Shown here: positions 1-7,707 of the stretch, in pieces
Numbering within the stretch: the stretch's first letter is position 1
Layout of the letters: each line of letters starts with the position of its first letter
Translations under genes and position numbers: made by a program
The notes under the pieces: model-generated
The model's database searches: none
What the model saw: the letters and a program-made list of their open reading frames with translations, nothing else
What the model was told of the DNA's origin: nothing
Origin: Prevotella sp.
GTDB lineage: Bacteria; Bacteroidota; Bacteroidia; Bacteroidales; Bacteroidaceae
Assembly (NCBI GenBank): GCA_022775985.1
Contig: JALFIM010000086.1
Span: forward strand, 1 to 58,754
Length of the DNA: 58,754 nucleotides
Direction of reading: 5' to 3'

Positions 1-609
1 GCTTGTGCAGTCTGCGGCCGAGGCGGGCTGGTGTCCTGCGCTCATGCTGAACTCGCAGCCGCAGTAGCGTTGGTTGTAGAAGCCGTAGTCGCGTATTATC
101 TGCGCACGGCGCTCGCTCAGTCCGCCCTTACGCCAGTTGCGGTCCCACCACGTCACGTCGTCGTATGGCATGGCGGCCTCGCTGCCGGCCTGGTTTATCT
201 GCTCCAGGCTCTTCCATCGGGATGAGGCCAGCGTCGTGGTGATGACCTTGAACCCGTTGTCGTGGGCGTAGCGTGCCGTGGCCTTGAGCCGCATCTGGAA
301 GCAGCGGAGGCATCGTGAGCCGCGCTCCGGCTCGTGCTCCAGGCCGTGGACGCACTGCCGCCACTCGTCATGGTCGTAGTGACTCTCCACCATGTCTATG
401 CCTAAGTCGCGGGCGTAGCGCATGCACTCGTCGCGCCGTATGGCGTACTCGTCGTAGGGGTATATGTTTGGATTGCAGTAATATATAGTGGGCGTGACGC
501 CGTGGCTCATCAGGCACTCTATGATGGCCGATGAGCATGGCGCACAGCATGTGTGCAGCAGCACCTTGTCGGCTCCGCATGGTACGGTGAATGCTTCTTT
601 CTTCTTCAT
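1..609 (-). CDS. queH: Epoxyqueuosine reductase QueH (partial)
   Basis: Reduces epoxyqueuosine to queuosine in tRNA, the last step of queuosine synthesis, in the cytoplasm. The frame opens with ATG at 609 and runs off the window start without a stop, so the C-terminus is missing. Visible family marks: HTCCAPC near residue 19, YYCNPNIYPYDEY, the RCLRCF cysteine pair near residue 100, the TTTLASSRWK stretch, and a CGCEFS motif near the break. These cysteines are the expected metal-binding set of QueH (former DUF208), the non-homologous replacement for QueG. A second queuosine gene, queA, lies about 4 kb away on the same strand in a different operon. Family assignment is secure; only the end is unseen. 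Confidence 0.93.
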   Translation of the reverse strand, partial: MKKKEAFTVPCGADKVLLHTCCAPCSSAIIECLMSHGVTPTIYYCNPNIYPYDEYAIRRDECMRYARDLGIDMVESHYDHDEWRQCVHGLEHEPERGSRCLRCFQMRLKATARYAHDNGFKVITTTLASSRWKSLEQINQAGSEAAMPYDDVTWWDRNWRKGGLSERRAQIIRDYGFYNQRYCGCEFSMSAGHQPASAADCTS

Positions 610-698
610 GTGTGTTGTCGTTTTGTGGGGTAGGGGTGTATGCTGTGTGTGGCGTGTAGGCGCGTGTCGCAGTGCGGTGTGGGCGCGTGTGGCATGGG

Positions 699-1499
699 CT
701 ATCGGCGGCGCAGCTCCCAGAAAGCCACCGCTGAGGCCGCCGCCACGTTCAGAGAGTCTACGCCGTATGACATGGGTATGCGTGCCACGTAGTCGGCACC
801 GTCGATGACTTGCTGCGGCAGTCCGTCGCCCTCGGTGCCCATTATTATGGCGAGTCTGTCCTCGGCTTTCAGCCGCTCGTCGTCTATCGGCACCGACTTG
901 TCGGTCAGGGCCATGGCCACCGACTTGAAACCTGCCGCCCGAAGGTCGTCGTGCAGATGCTCGGTCCACGTCCATGGCACGAGAAACACCGACCCCATAG
1001 ACACCCTCACGGCCCGTCTGTTGAGCGGGTCGCATGAGTCTGCCGTCACCAGCACGGCATCAATGCCGAGTGCTGCGGCCGAGCGGAAGATGGCACCTAT
1101 GTTGGTGCTGTCTACCACTCCATCTATCACGGCCACCCTGCGGGCTTCCCCGCACACCTCACTGACCGTAGGCATGGACTTGCGGCGCATGGCGCACAGC
1201 ACGCCACGGGTGAGGGTGTAGCCTGTGATGGACGCGAGCAGCTCGCGTTGGCCTGTATATACGGGTATGTCTCCGCAGCGTGCCACTATGTCCTTGGCAT
1301 CGCCAGTGATGTGTTTCTCCTCGCACAGCAGTGCTACAGGCTCGTAGCCAGCGTTGAGTGCCACCCTTATCACCTTGGGACTCTCGGCTATGAAGAGTCC
1401 TTCGGTGGTGTCGCGGCACGACTTCAGTTGTCGCTCGGTGAGCGAGCAGAACACGTCGAGCCCGGGAGTCGACAGTGTGGTGAGTTTTATTATGGGCAT
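699..1499 (-). CDS. TrmH/SpoU family RNA 2'-O-methyltransferase
   Basis: Predicted AdoMet-dependent ribose methyltransferase acting on rRNA or tRNA. 266 aa, the usual length. The N-terminal 100 residues match the substrate-binding SpoU_sub_bind-like region; the C-terminal half carries the three SpoU motifs: DSTNIGAIFRSAAALG near residue 130, IIMGTEGDGLP near 218, and the IPMSYGVDSLNVAAASAVA motif near 242, which forms the trefoil knot and cofactor site. The exact target nucleotide cannot be told from sequence. Its start codon at 1499 lies 12 bp from a six-unit 22-bp tandem array, so the 5' leader is built of repeats. Confidence 0.9.
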   Translation of the reverse strand: MPIIKLTTLSTPGLDVFCSLTERQLKSCRDTTEGLFIAESPKVIRVALNAGYEPVALLCEEKHITGDAKDIVARCGDIPVYTGQRELLASITGYTLTRGVLCAMRRKSMPTVSEVCGEARRVAVIDGVVDSTNIGAIFRSAAALGIDAVLVTADSCDPLNRRAVRVSMGSVFLVPWTWTEHLHDDLRAAGFKSVAMALTDKSVPIDDERLKAEDRLAIIMGTEGDGLPQQVIDGADYVARIPMSYGVDSLNVAAASAVAFWELRRR

Positions 1500-1510
1500 G
1501 TTTGTGATAC

Positions 1511-1642
1511 GGTGTTGTATTTGTTGTTACAGGGTGTTGTACTTGCTGTGGCAGGGTACTTTGCTTATTATGACAAGGTGTTGTGCTTGTTGTGACAAGG
1601 TGTTGTGCTTGTCGTGACAGGGTGTTGTGCTTGTCGTCGGTG
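1511..1642. repeat. 22-bp tandem array upstream of the SpoU methylase
   Basis: Six units start at 1511, 1533, 1555, 1577, 1599 and 1621, every step exactly 22 bp. The core GGTGTTGTRCTTG is kept in most units; the third is the most diverged (GGTACTTTGCTTA). The units nearest 1640 are almost identical, those near the gene have drifted. The array sits immediately upstream of the methylase start codon, so it would form the leader of that mRNA. Confidence 0.9.
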
Positions 1643-2016
1643 GATAGGCGCATGGTCAAACCGTATGCAAAATTACATTTTTTATGCCACATGCGTGTAT
1701 CGGTGGGCGTTAAAATCGTCTTTCGCGGTATGAAGGGGCCGACTTGCGGCGCGTTGTGGGTGGATGTGAGTGTCAGAAGGGGCCGTATCGCAGTGTGGAT
1801 GGGACACAGACAAGCCCCGAACCAGTAGCCGCTGACGGGCAGATGTGCCTGTCGTGGGCGGCGGATGTGGCTCGGGGCTTGTAGGTATGTGCAAAAAGGG
1901 CTTGTATGTCTGTACAAAAGGGCTGTATGTCTGTACAAAAAAACTTGTAGACATATAGTCCGCGGCTTATTGGTACGGGCTGGATGCGTGCCTTGTGGGG
2001 GCCGTATCGTGGCGTG
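1643..2016. other. Gene-free stretch with a second short 22-bp-like repeat
   Basis: No credible gene on either strand. Between 1876 and 1950 a unit containing GGCTTGTATGTCTGTACAAA recurs about four times with steps of 23, 22 and 21 bp. The stretch lies between the 3' end of the M56/TonB gene (stop near 2017) and the leader array of the SpoU methylase. No clear terminator was seen. Confidence 0.6.
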
Positions 2017-3348
2017 TCACTTCTTCAGGCGGAACTGTATCGGCACGTTGAACTTCACGTTCACGGGCTTGCCCTTGATGGTGCCTGGCTCCCATTTGGG
2101 CATGGACTTCACCACACGTATGGCCTCTTGGTCAAGGATGTCGCTGCCGGCAGACTTGGCAATGGCCACGTTGTCGATGGTTCCGTCTTTCATTATCACG
2201 AAAGACACGAGGCTGCGTCCCTGCTTTCCATCAGTTATGGCCTCCTTCGGGTATTTCACTGTGCTGTTGATGTAGGCGAGGAGGGCCTGTACGCCGCCGG
2301 GGAACTGCGGCAACACGTCTGAGTTGGAGTACACGCCGTTGGCGTCGGGCTCGTTCTTTACGGTCTTTTTCTTGGCCTGTGGCTTCTTGGCCTGGGCCGA
2401 AAGCGCGGCTGAAGGTGTAGCCTTAGTCTCCTGTACTGTGGTGGTCTCCTGTACTGTGGCTGCCTTTGTGGCACTCTCTATGAGGCCGTCGGCGGCTGAT
2501 TCTGTGGCGAGCGCGTCTACTGTCAACGCTGCTACCGGGATGATGAGCAATGCTTTGAGCATGAGCCATCTGCTTGATTTCTTCTGGTTCATCATAATGA
2601 TACGTTTTTTTAGTGATCCTCGTGTCAGGGCGTTGGCGAATGGTTGCATGCTGTTGCCTACCGCCTTGAGTACAAGGAATTTTTGATATTTGGTTGCGTC
2701 GATGCCTTGATGGATGACAGCCTCGTCGGCCTCGTACTCGTGTGTGGCCCTGAGGTCGCGGGCAAGGAGCCATGCGAACGGGTTGAACCACTGCACTGTG
2801 GTGACGATGGCTATGAGTATGAGGTCGGCCACGTGCCACATGCGGATGTGCATCTGCTCGTGCGTGAGTATGTAGCGGCTGTTGTGCTCGTAGTCGTAGG
2901 GGCTCATCACGATGTATCTGAACAGGCAGAACGGGCTCTTGCAGCTGTCGGTGAGCACTATGGTGTTGCCTTTGCCGTCGGACAGGTGCCTGGCCCTGTG
3001 CAGACGCAGCATGAGCATAGTGGTCTGTGTGGCCATGACGATGAGCATGAGTGCGGCCACTGACAGGTATATGAGGGTGGCTATGTCTGTCATGCTGAGT
3101 GCCGATGGCGTGGCGTTGGGTGCGTCTGCGAGCACGGTGAGGGCCGGAAGCTCTACCACGCGGCTCATGAGTGTGGGGCCGTCGGCGTGGCGTATGTGTA
3201 CGAAAGGAGCCGCAAGGGCAGTAAGCATGGCCGTGATGGCGAGCATGCGGTTGAGCCTGTGGAACGTCTCCCTGCCCATGAGCGGCATCAGGCAGGCGTA
3301 GAGCACGCTGAGGGCAATGGCTGATTTTATGGCGTAGGTGATAATCAT
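2017..3348 (-). CDS. BlaR1-like M56 membrane metallopeptidase with TonB C-terminal domain
   Basis: 443 aa from ATG at 3348. Membrane segments in the first 110 residues and again near 170-190 and 275-295 frame a cytoplasmic M56 zinc-peptidase domain with HEQMH at about 163-167 and a downstream EYEADE motif. An Ala/Lys/Thr-rich linker (about 310-345) then leads to a periplasmic TonB_C domain (from PQFPGG near residue 350 to the end) that ends in VPIQFRLKK. The family senses envelope signals and relieves repression by the partner BlaI; the TonB-type tail is common in Bacteroidetes and replaces the penicillin-sensing domain, so the signal is unknown. The start overlaps the stop of the BlaI gene by four bases (ATGA), implying coupled translation. 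Confidence 0.88.
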   Translation of the reverse strand: MIITYAIKSAIALSVLYACLMPLMGRETFHRLNRMLAITAMLTALAAPFVHIRHADGPTLMSRVVELPALTVLADAPNATPSALSMTDIATLIYLSVAALMLIVMATQTTMLMLRLHRARHLSDGKGNTIVLTDSCKSPFCLFRYIVMSPYDYEHNSRYILTHEQMHIRMWHVADLILIAIVTTVQWFNPFAWLLARDLRATHEYEADEAVIHQGIDATKYQKFLVLKAVGNSMQPFANALTRGSLKKRIIMMNQKKSSRWLMLKALLIIPVAALTVDALATESAADGLIESATKAATVQETTTVQETKATPSAALSAQAKKPQAKKKTVKNEPDANGVYSNSDVLPQFPGGVQALLAYINSTVKYPKEAITDGKQGRSLVSFVIMKDGTIDNVAIAKSAGSDILDQEAIRVVKSMPKWEPGTIKGKPVNVKFNVPIQFRLKK

Positions 3349-3752
3349 AGGTCGTCGGTATGTGGGTTGTTCTTGTCGATGATGGCCATTATCTCGCTGA
3401 GTTCGGCATCGGAGATGTTCTCCTCCTTGGCGAAGAACGAGATGAGAGAGTGCAGACTGCCGCCGAAGAGCGACTCCTTGACCTCGCTCATGGTGTGGCG
3501 TGTGTACTCGGCACGGGTCACTATGGGGTAGTAGACGTATGTCTTGCCGCCGCCGTCCTTCTTGTGTGAGCCTACGAACTGCTTGGTGCAGAGTATCTTC
3601 ATAAACGTGGCCACGGTGGAATATGCGGGACGCGGCTCTTCGTAAGTGTCGAGTATCTCGTGCGTGGTCATGCCTTTGCCGTTGTCCCACAGCACGTTCA
3701 TTATCTGCATCTCACTGCGCGTGAGGGTCTTGAAAGTCTTATTCCTTATCAT
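3345..3752 (-). CDS. BlaI/MecI/CopY family transcriptional repressor
   Basis: 135 aa winged-helix repressor. The helix-turn-helix region LTRSEMQIMNVLWDNGKGMTT occupies residues 9-30; the STVATFMKIL recognition helix and the KKDGGGKTYVYYPIV wing follow, then the dimerisation/cleavage helices. It is first in an operon with the M56/TonB protein, which should cleave or inactivate it. The promoter and candidate operator lie just upstream (see 3864-3896). By family rule it represses its own operon; other targets cannot be told from this window. Confidence 0.93.
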   Translation of the reverse strand: MIRNKTFKTLTRSEMQIMNVLWDNGKGMTTHEILDTYEEPRPAYSTVATFMKILCTKQFVGSHKKDGGGKTYVYYPIVTRAEYTRHTMSEVKESLFGGSLHSLISFFAKEENISDAELSEIMAIIDKNNPHTDDL

Positions 3753-3778
3753 ATCTTGGCGATTTAGTGTCGTTTGTC

Positions 3779-3838
3779 TGATTCTTCAGAGGTGTTTATC
3801 TGATTCTTCAAAAATGCTTATCTGATGCTTCAGTGCCG
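3779..3838. repeat. Repeated TCTGATTCTTCA motif in the blaI leader
   Basis: The 12-mer or a one-base variant occurs three times in about 60 bp (near 3779, 3805 and 3822: TCTGATTCTTCA, TCTGATTCTTCA, TCTGATGCTTCA), within the leader of the BlaI operon and about 26 then 18 bp apart. It could be an additional repressor or regulator contact region, or only repeat drift. Confidence 0.5.
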
Positions 3839-3863
3839 AGAATCTAATTATTTCGATATCGTT

Positions 3864-3896
3864 ATCTAATTGTTTAGATTTTCAATGGCAAAGATA
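3864..3896 (-). promoter_or_regulatory. blaI promoter -7 box and adjoining palindromic operator candidate
   Basis: On the minus strand TATCTTTG (3896 to 3889) matches the Bacteroidetes -7 consensus TAnnTTTG. Ten bases downstream is the perfect palindrome ATCTAA-N4-TTAGAT (3864-3879), positioned at the expected transcription start, where a repressor would block initiation. A further half site AATCTAA lies at 3841-3847. It does not carry the staphylococcal TACA/TGTA core, so the match to BlaI is by position and symmetry only. Confidence 0.6.
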
Positions 3897-4045
3897 TGCG
3901 AAAATGGCTCACGCTGCTAAGAAGTGTGGGTTAATATGAGTGGTGGTGCGTGCTTTTTAACGTTTGTTGTTAGATTTAGGCGAGTGTTTATTAGATATTA
4001 ACCTTATGCGCAGTGTATGTGGCGTGTATGGGTTGCATAGTCTTA

Positions 4046-4140
4046 CTCAGCGGATTACGTACTCTCGCTCTATGGGCTGCATAATCATGCTCAGTGGGCT
4101 GCATAATATAGTTCAGCAGACTACATAATCTCGCTCAGTG
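4046..4140. repeat. 22-bp tandem array seeded on the folK 3' end
   Basis: Aligned units start at 4046, 4068, 4090, 4112 and 4134, all exactly 22 bp apart, with a core CTCAGTGGGCTGCATAAT on the plus strand. The right-hand unit is the last codons of folK with its stop (stop at 4121-4123), so copies extend out from the coding end into the spacer. Confidence 0.9.
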
Positions 4141-4564
4141 GCCGCATGACGAAGTCGCGCTCGTGCATGTGTGGGTGCGGTATGTGGAGGTCGGGCGCGT
4201 CGATGTGCAGGTCGTCGTAGGTGAGGATGTCTATGTCTATGGGCCGGTCGTGATACTGTCCGTCTGCCGATTTGGCGGTGCGTCCGAGCTGTATCTCGAT
4301 AGCCTGTGTGGCTTTGAGCAACTGATGTGGCGTGAGCGGCGTGGCTATGCGTATGCAGCAGTTTATGAACCGATGCTCCGAGCTGAAGCCCCATGGCTCC
4401 GTCTCGATGAACGATGATACGCGTTCTACGCGCCCTGCGGTCTGGCCGATGAGGCGTATGGCCTCGCTGAGGGTGCCGTGGCGGTTGCCCATGTTGGAGC
4501 CTAACGACAGGTATGAGCTGTGGAGAGGTGCGGATGGAGTGTGGAGCGGTGCTGATGATGTCAT
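4121..4564 (-). CDS. folK: 2-amino-4-hydroxy-6-hydroxymethyldihydropteridine pyrophosphokinase
   Basis: Transfers pyrophosphate from ATP to 6-hydroxymethyl-7,8-dihydropterin in folate synthesis. 147 aa from ATG 4564, slightly shorter than the usual 160. Seen: YLSLGSNMGNR near residue 17, VERVSSFIETEPWG, NCCIRI, and the signature DRPIDIDILTYDD near residue 105, which supplies the Mg-binding aspartates, then IPHPHMHERDFVMRPLSEI. Last gene of the ftsX-uppP-truB-queA cluster, although a 19-bp perfect inverted repeat separates it from queA. Its final codons are duplicated into a 22-bp tandem array downstream. Confidence 0.93.
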   Translation of the reverse strand: MTSSAPLHTPSAPLHSSYLSLGSNMGNRHGTLSEAIRLIGQTAGRVERVSSFIETEPWGFSSEHRFINCCIRIATPLTPHQLLKATQAIEIQLGRTAKSADGQYHDRPIDIDILTYDDLHIDAPDLHIPHPHMHERDFVMRPLSEIM

Positions 4565-4582
4565 GACAGTGGTGGTATGAGT

Positions 4583-4644
4583 ACGCCGACAGCCATGCAC
4601 GTGGCCATGAGTGTGGGCATGGCGGCGTGCATGGCTGTCGGCGT
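4583..4644. terminator. Perfect 19-bp inverted repeat between queA and folK
   Basis: Left arm 4583-4601 and right arm 4626-4644 are exact reverse complements, beginning ACGCCGACAGCC. The loop is 24 nt and contains further partial complementarity (GGCCATG / CATGGC). It lies just past the queA stop at 4655 and before folK. No U-run follows, so it may be an intrinsic terminator of the U-less type, an mRNA end-stabiliser, or an attenuator between the two genes. Confidence 0.65.
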
Positions 4645-4654
4645 GAGGTGTGAA

Positions 4655-5821
4655 TCAGTCGTTGAGGATGAGCAGCGAGTCGCCGTAGCATCCGAACATG
4701 TAGCCGTGTTTCACGGCGAGGTTGTATGCCTCCATTACGAGGTCGTAGCCACCGAATGCGGCGGTCTCCATGAGAAGTGTGGACAGCGGGTGGTAGAAGT
4801 TGGCCACCATGGAGTCTGCCAGTCCGAAGTCGTAGGGCGGGAAGATGAACTTGTTGGTCCATCCCTCATACTCCTTGAGCATGCCGTCGGTGCCTACGGC
4901 GGTCTCCGTGGCCTTCACCACGCTCGTGCCTATGGCGCATACGTGGTGTCCGCCCCGCTTGGTGTCGTTGACTATGCGGCAAGCCTCTGCGCCTACGGCC
5001 ATCTGCTCGGAGTCCATCTTGTGCTTGGTGAGGTCCTCCACCTCTATGTCATGGAAGTTGCCGAGGCCGCAGTGCAGCGTGATGAACGCGCTGTTGATGC
5101 CCTTTATCTCCATGCGCTTCATCAGCTCGCGGCTGAAGTGCAGCCCGGTGGCCGGCGCGGTGACGGCGCCCTCGTTCTTGGCGAAGATGCACTGGAAGTC
5201 GTCGAAGTCGTCTTTCGTGCCGTGATGGTCGTCGCGGCGGTCGATGATGTAGCGTGGGAGAGGGGCCTCTCCGAGCGCGAACAGCTCGCGCTTGAACTCA
5301 TCGTGCGGGCAGTCGTAGAGGAAGCGCAGCGTGCGTCCGCGGCTTGTGGTGTTGTCTATGACCTCGGCCACCATAGTGCCGCTCTCGTCGAAGAACAGCT
5401 TGTTGCCGATACGTATCTTGCGTGCCGGCTCCACGAGCACGTCCCAGAGCCGCATCTCCTTGTTGAGCTCGCGCAGGAGAAATACCTCTATCTTGGCGTC
5501 TGTCTTCTCTTTCGTGCCGTAGAGCCGTGCCGGGAACACCTTGGTGTCGTTGAACACGAACGTGTCGCCGTCGTCGAAGTAGTCGAGCAGGTTGCGGAAG
5601 TCGAGATACTCGCCCTCTATGGGGTTGCCCTTGTCGTCCTTGCGGTACATGTCTATGGTCTGTGACTTGCGGTGCAGCACCATCAGGCGGCATTCGTCGC
5701 GGCGTGATATGCGGAAAGTCTCCATCTCGCCCTTGTCGTTCTCGAACTCACGGTATATGCTGTGGGGGTAGAGAGCAATCTGATTCTCAGGTAATTTGAA
5801 TTTAAACTGCGATAACTTCAT
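4655..5821 (-). CDS. queA: S-adenosylmethionine:tRNA ribosyltransferase-isomerase
   Basis: Moves the ribosyl group of AdoMet to preQ1 in tRNA, making epoxyqueuosine, the substrate of QueH. 388 aa; the start MKLSQFKFKLPE at 5821 is chosen because it overlaps the truB stop (TAATG) and matches the family N-terminus. Landmarks: FNDTKVFPARLYG near residue 90, PLPRYI near 205, the EGAVTAPATGLHFS motif near 240, ALITLHCGLG-like FITLHCGLGNF, and the C-terminal NKFIFPPYDF and NFYHPLSTLLM. Somewhat longer than the E. coli enzyme (about 356) because of insertions in the N-terminal half, as commonly seen in this phylum. Confidence 0.96.
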   Translation of the reverse strand: MKLSQFKFKLPENQIALYPHSIYREFENDKGEMETFRISRRDECRLMVLHRKSQTIDMYRKDDKGNPIEGEYLDFRNLLDYFDDGDTFVFNDTKVFPARLYGTKEKTDAKIEVFLLRELNKEMRLWDVLVEPARKIRIGNKLFFDESGTMVAEVIDNTTSRGRTLRFLYDCPHDEFKRELFALGEAPLPRYIIDRRDDHHGTKDDFDDFQCIFAKNEGAVTAPATGLHFSRELMKRMEIKGINSAFITLHCGLGNFHDIEVEDLTKHKMDSEQMAVGAEACRIVNDTKRGGHHVCAIGTSVVKATETAVGTDGMLKEYEGWTNKFIFPPYDFGLADSMVANFYHPLSTLLMETAAFGGYDLVMEAYNLAVKHGYMFGCYGDSLLILND

Positions 5822-6543
5822 TATTCTTCTTCTGCTTTGTTTTCTATTTCGTTGGCATCGAGCCATGCGTCGATGTCGTCAAGTTTTATGCAATCCTCGA
5901 GCCGCACGTCGCCCGAGCGCGTGCGGCAGAGCTGCGTGAGGTAGGCCCCGCTGTGCAGCGCACGGCCTATGTCGCGGGCAAGGGCGCGTATGTAAGTGCC
6001 CTTGCCGCACGCCACGTGTATCTGCAGGAGCATGCGCTGCTCGTCGAACGACATCACGTCTATGGCATCGATGTGTATGTGCTTGGGCCGAAGCTCCACG
6101 TCCTGTCCCTTGCGCCGCAGGTCGTAGGCGCGGTCGCCGTTCACCTTGCACGCACTGTATGTGGGCGGCACCTGCTCTATGTCGCCGACGAACTGCCGCA
6201 GGGCCTCGTCGATGAGGCCGCGCGTGATGTGCTCCGTGGGGTAGGTGGCGTTGACCTCATGCTCCATGTCGTAGCTGGGGGTGGTGGCTCCGAGCTGCAG
6301 CGTGGCCGTGTACTCCTTGGAGTGGGCTTGCAGACGCTCTATCTCCTTGGTTTTCTTGCCTGTGCAGAGCACGAGCACGCCCGTGGCCAGCGGATCGAGT
6401 GTGCCGGCATGTCCTGTCTTGACGCGCTTCACGCCCGACTTCACGCTGATGCGCTTGCGCACGTATGCCAGCGCACCGAAGCTGGTCATGCGGTATGGCT
6501 TGTCTATGGCTATGATCTCGCCCTTGGTGAAATTGAGTGCCAT
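5821..6543 (-). CDS. truB: tRNA pseudouridine(55) synthase
   Basis: Converts U55 in the T-loop of tRNAs to pseudouridine. 240 aa. The catalytic aspartate lies in GHAGTLDPLATGVLVLCTG (about residue 42-60); upstream KPYRMTSFGALAYVRK is the family N-terminal motif, and YSACKVNGDRAYDLRRKG plus the GTYIRALARDIG motif near residue 180 complete the signature. The C-terminal PUA domain is essentially absent, as in other short bacterial forms. One-base overlap with queA downstream and four bases from uppP upstream. Confidence 0.96.
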   Translation of the reverse strand: MALNFTKGEIIAIDKPYRMTSFGALAYVRKRISVKSGVKRVKTGHAGTLDPLATGVLVLCTGKKTKEIERLQAHSKEYTATLQLGATTPSYDMEHEVNATYPTEHITRGLIDEALRQFVGDIEQVPPTYSACKVNGDRAYDLRRKGQDVELRPKHIHIDAIDVMSFDEQRMLLQIHVACGKGTYIRALARDIGRALHSGAYLTQLCRTRSGDVRLEDCIKLDDIDAWLDANEIENKAEEE

Positions 6544-6547
6544 GCCG

Positions 6548-7390
6548 TCAGTCTACCATTTTAAGGTCTATGCCGCAGAGCATGCAGATGATGATGGCCG
6601 CGCCCACGATGATGCGATACCATCCGAAAGCTGCGAACCCATACTTCGTGACGTAGTTGATAAAGAACTTTATGGCCATTATGGCCACGACGAAAGCCAC
6701 TGCCGAACCTATGATGAGCGTGATGAGGTTGTCGCCCTGCGTGAGTATGTTGCCGCCGCCGTGGCTTATGAGCTTGTACGTCTCAAGGCATGTGGCGCCG
6801 AACATCGTGGGCACTGCCAGGAAGAACGAGAACTCGGCTGCCGCCTTGCGCGTGAGCTTCTGCGACATGCCGCCCACTATGGTGGCCATGGAGCGCGACA
6901 CGCCCGGTATCATGGATATGCACTGTATGAAGCCTATGACGAGCGCACGCTTGTACGTGAGTGGTGTCTGCTCGCTGCCCTTGTCGAACAGCCTGTCGCA
7001 GAAGAGCATGAACACGCCGCCCACGATGAGCATGACGGCCACGAGGGTCACGTTGCCGAGGTTCTCCTCTATGGCGTCGTTGAAGGCCAGGCCGAGCACC
7101 ACCGCCGGCAGCACTCCCACCACAAGGCGTGCGTAGAAGTCGAACATCGACTTCCAGTACGACTTGCCCGCGCGTGCTGACTCGGGGTAGAAGAACCGCT
7201 TCCAGTACAGGCAGATGACGGAGAGTATGGCTCCAAACTGTATTATCACGGTGAACGCGTTGACGAAAGCATCCGTTACGTCTACGCCGAGCAGGCTCTC
7301 AGCGATAATCATGTGGCCTGTCGATGATACGGGCAGAAACTCTGTGAGTCCCTCCACGATGGCTATGATGATGGTCTGTATGAGTGTCAT
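6548..7390 (-). CDS. uppP: Undecaprenyl-diphosphate phosphatase
   Basis: Integral membrane enzyme (BacA/UppP) that dephosphorylates undecaprenyl pyrophosphate to recycle the lipid carrier for peptidoglycan and other envelope polymers; overproduction gives bacitracin resistance in known cases. 280 aa. The start MTLIQTIIIAIVEG at 7390 is preferred: it overlaps the DUF3098 stop (ATGA). Family motifs: GLTEFLPVSSTGHMI near residue 17 and PGVSRSMATIVGG near 173, both carrying active-site residues. Seven or eight hydrophobic segments are visible. Confidence 0.95.
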   Translation of the reverse strand: MTLIQTIIIAIVEGLTEFLPVSSTGHMIIAESLLGVDVTDAFVNAFTVIIQFGAILSVICLYWKRFFYPESARAGKSYWKSMFDFYARLVVGVLPAVVLGLAFNDAIEENLGNVTLVAVMLIVGGVFMLFCDRLFDKGSEQTPLTYKRALVIGFIQCISMIPGVSRSMATIVGGMSQKLTRKAAAEFSFFLAVPTMFGATCLETYKLISHGGGNILTQGDNLITLIIGSAVAFVVAIMAIKFFINYVTKYGFAAFGWYRIIVGAAIIICMLCGIDLKMVD

Positions 7391-7650
7391 TGCTTGCTGG
7401 TGTCGTCGTTGCTGGTGTCGTCGCTGTCGGTGCAGGGCTTGTGCAGTATGGCGTATATCATCGACACGAAGCCGACGAGGCACACCACCGGTGCCACCTT
7501 GATGCGCTGTGCGCTGAATATGGACTCATTGAATGTAGACTCATCGGAGCCGCCGCCGCTCATGAGGCAGAAGCCTATGATGACGATTAACATTCCGGCG
7601 GCCAGCATCAGGAAGTTGGCCTTGCCGAAAGCATAGTTTCTCTTGTTCAT
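7387..7650 (-). CDS. DUF3098 small membrane protein
   Basis: 87 aa with two membrane helices, about residues 12-31 and 50-69, separated by a polar loop. The N-terminal FGKANFLMLAAGMLIVIIGF and the central FSAQRIKVAPVVCLVGF are the recognised DUF3098 pattern. The C-terminal tail is acidic and Asp/Ser-rich. It always travels with ftsX and uppP in this phylum, which suggests a role in cell division or envelope synthesis, but the function is unknown. Its stop overlaps the uppP start. Confidence 0.88.
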   Translation of the reverse strand: MNKRNYAFGKANFLMLAAGMLIVIIGFCLMSGGGSDESTFNESIFSAQRIKVAPVVCLVGFVSMIYAILHKPCTDSDDTSNDDTSKQ

Positions 7651-7707
7651 TATGCTGTTGTTGTGATTATAGTATTGTCGTGTGCAGTGTGCCTGTGCGG
7701 CGCGGCG

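Noticed and set aside
1500..1650. CRISPR-like array (short units in tandem)
   Set aside because: The units are contiguous with no unique spacers and drift in sequence; the same holds for the other 22-bp arrays. Not CRISPR.
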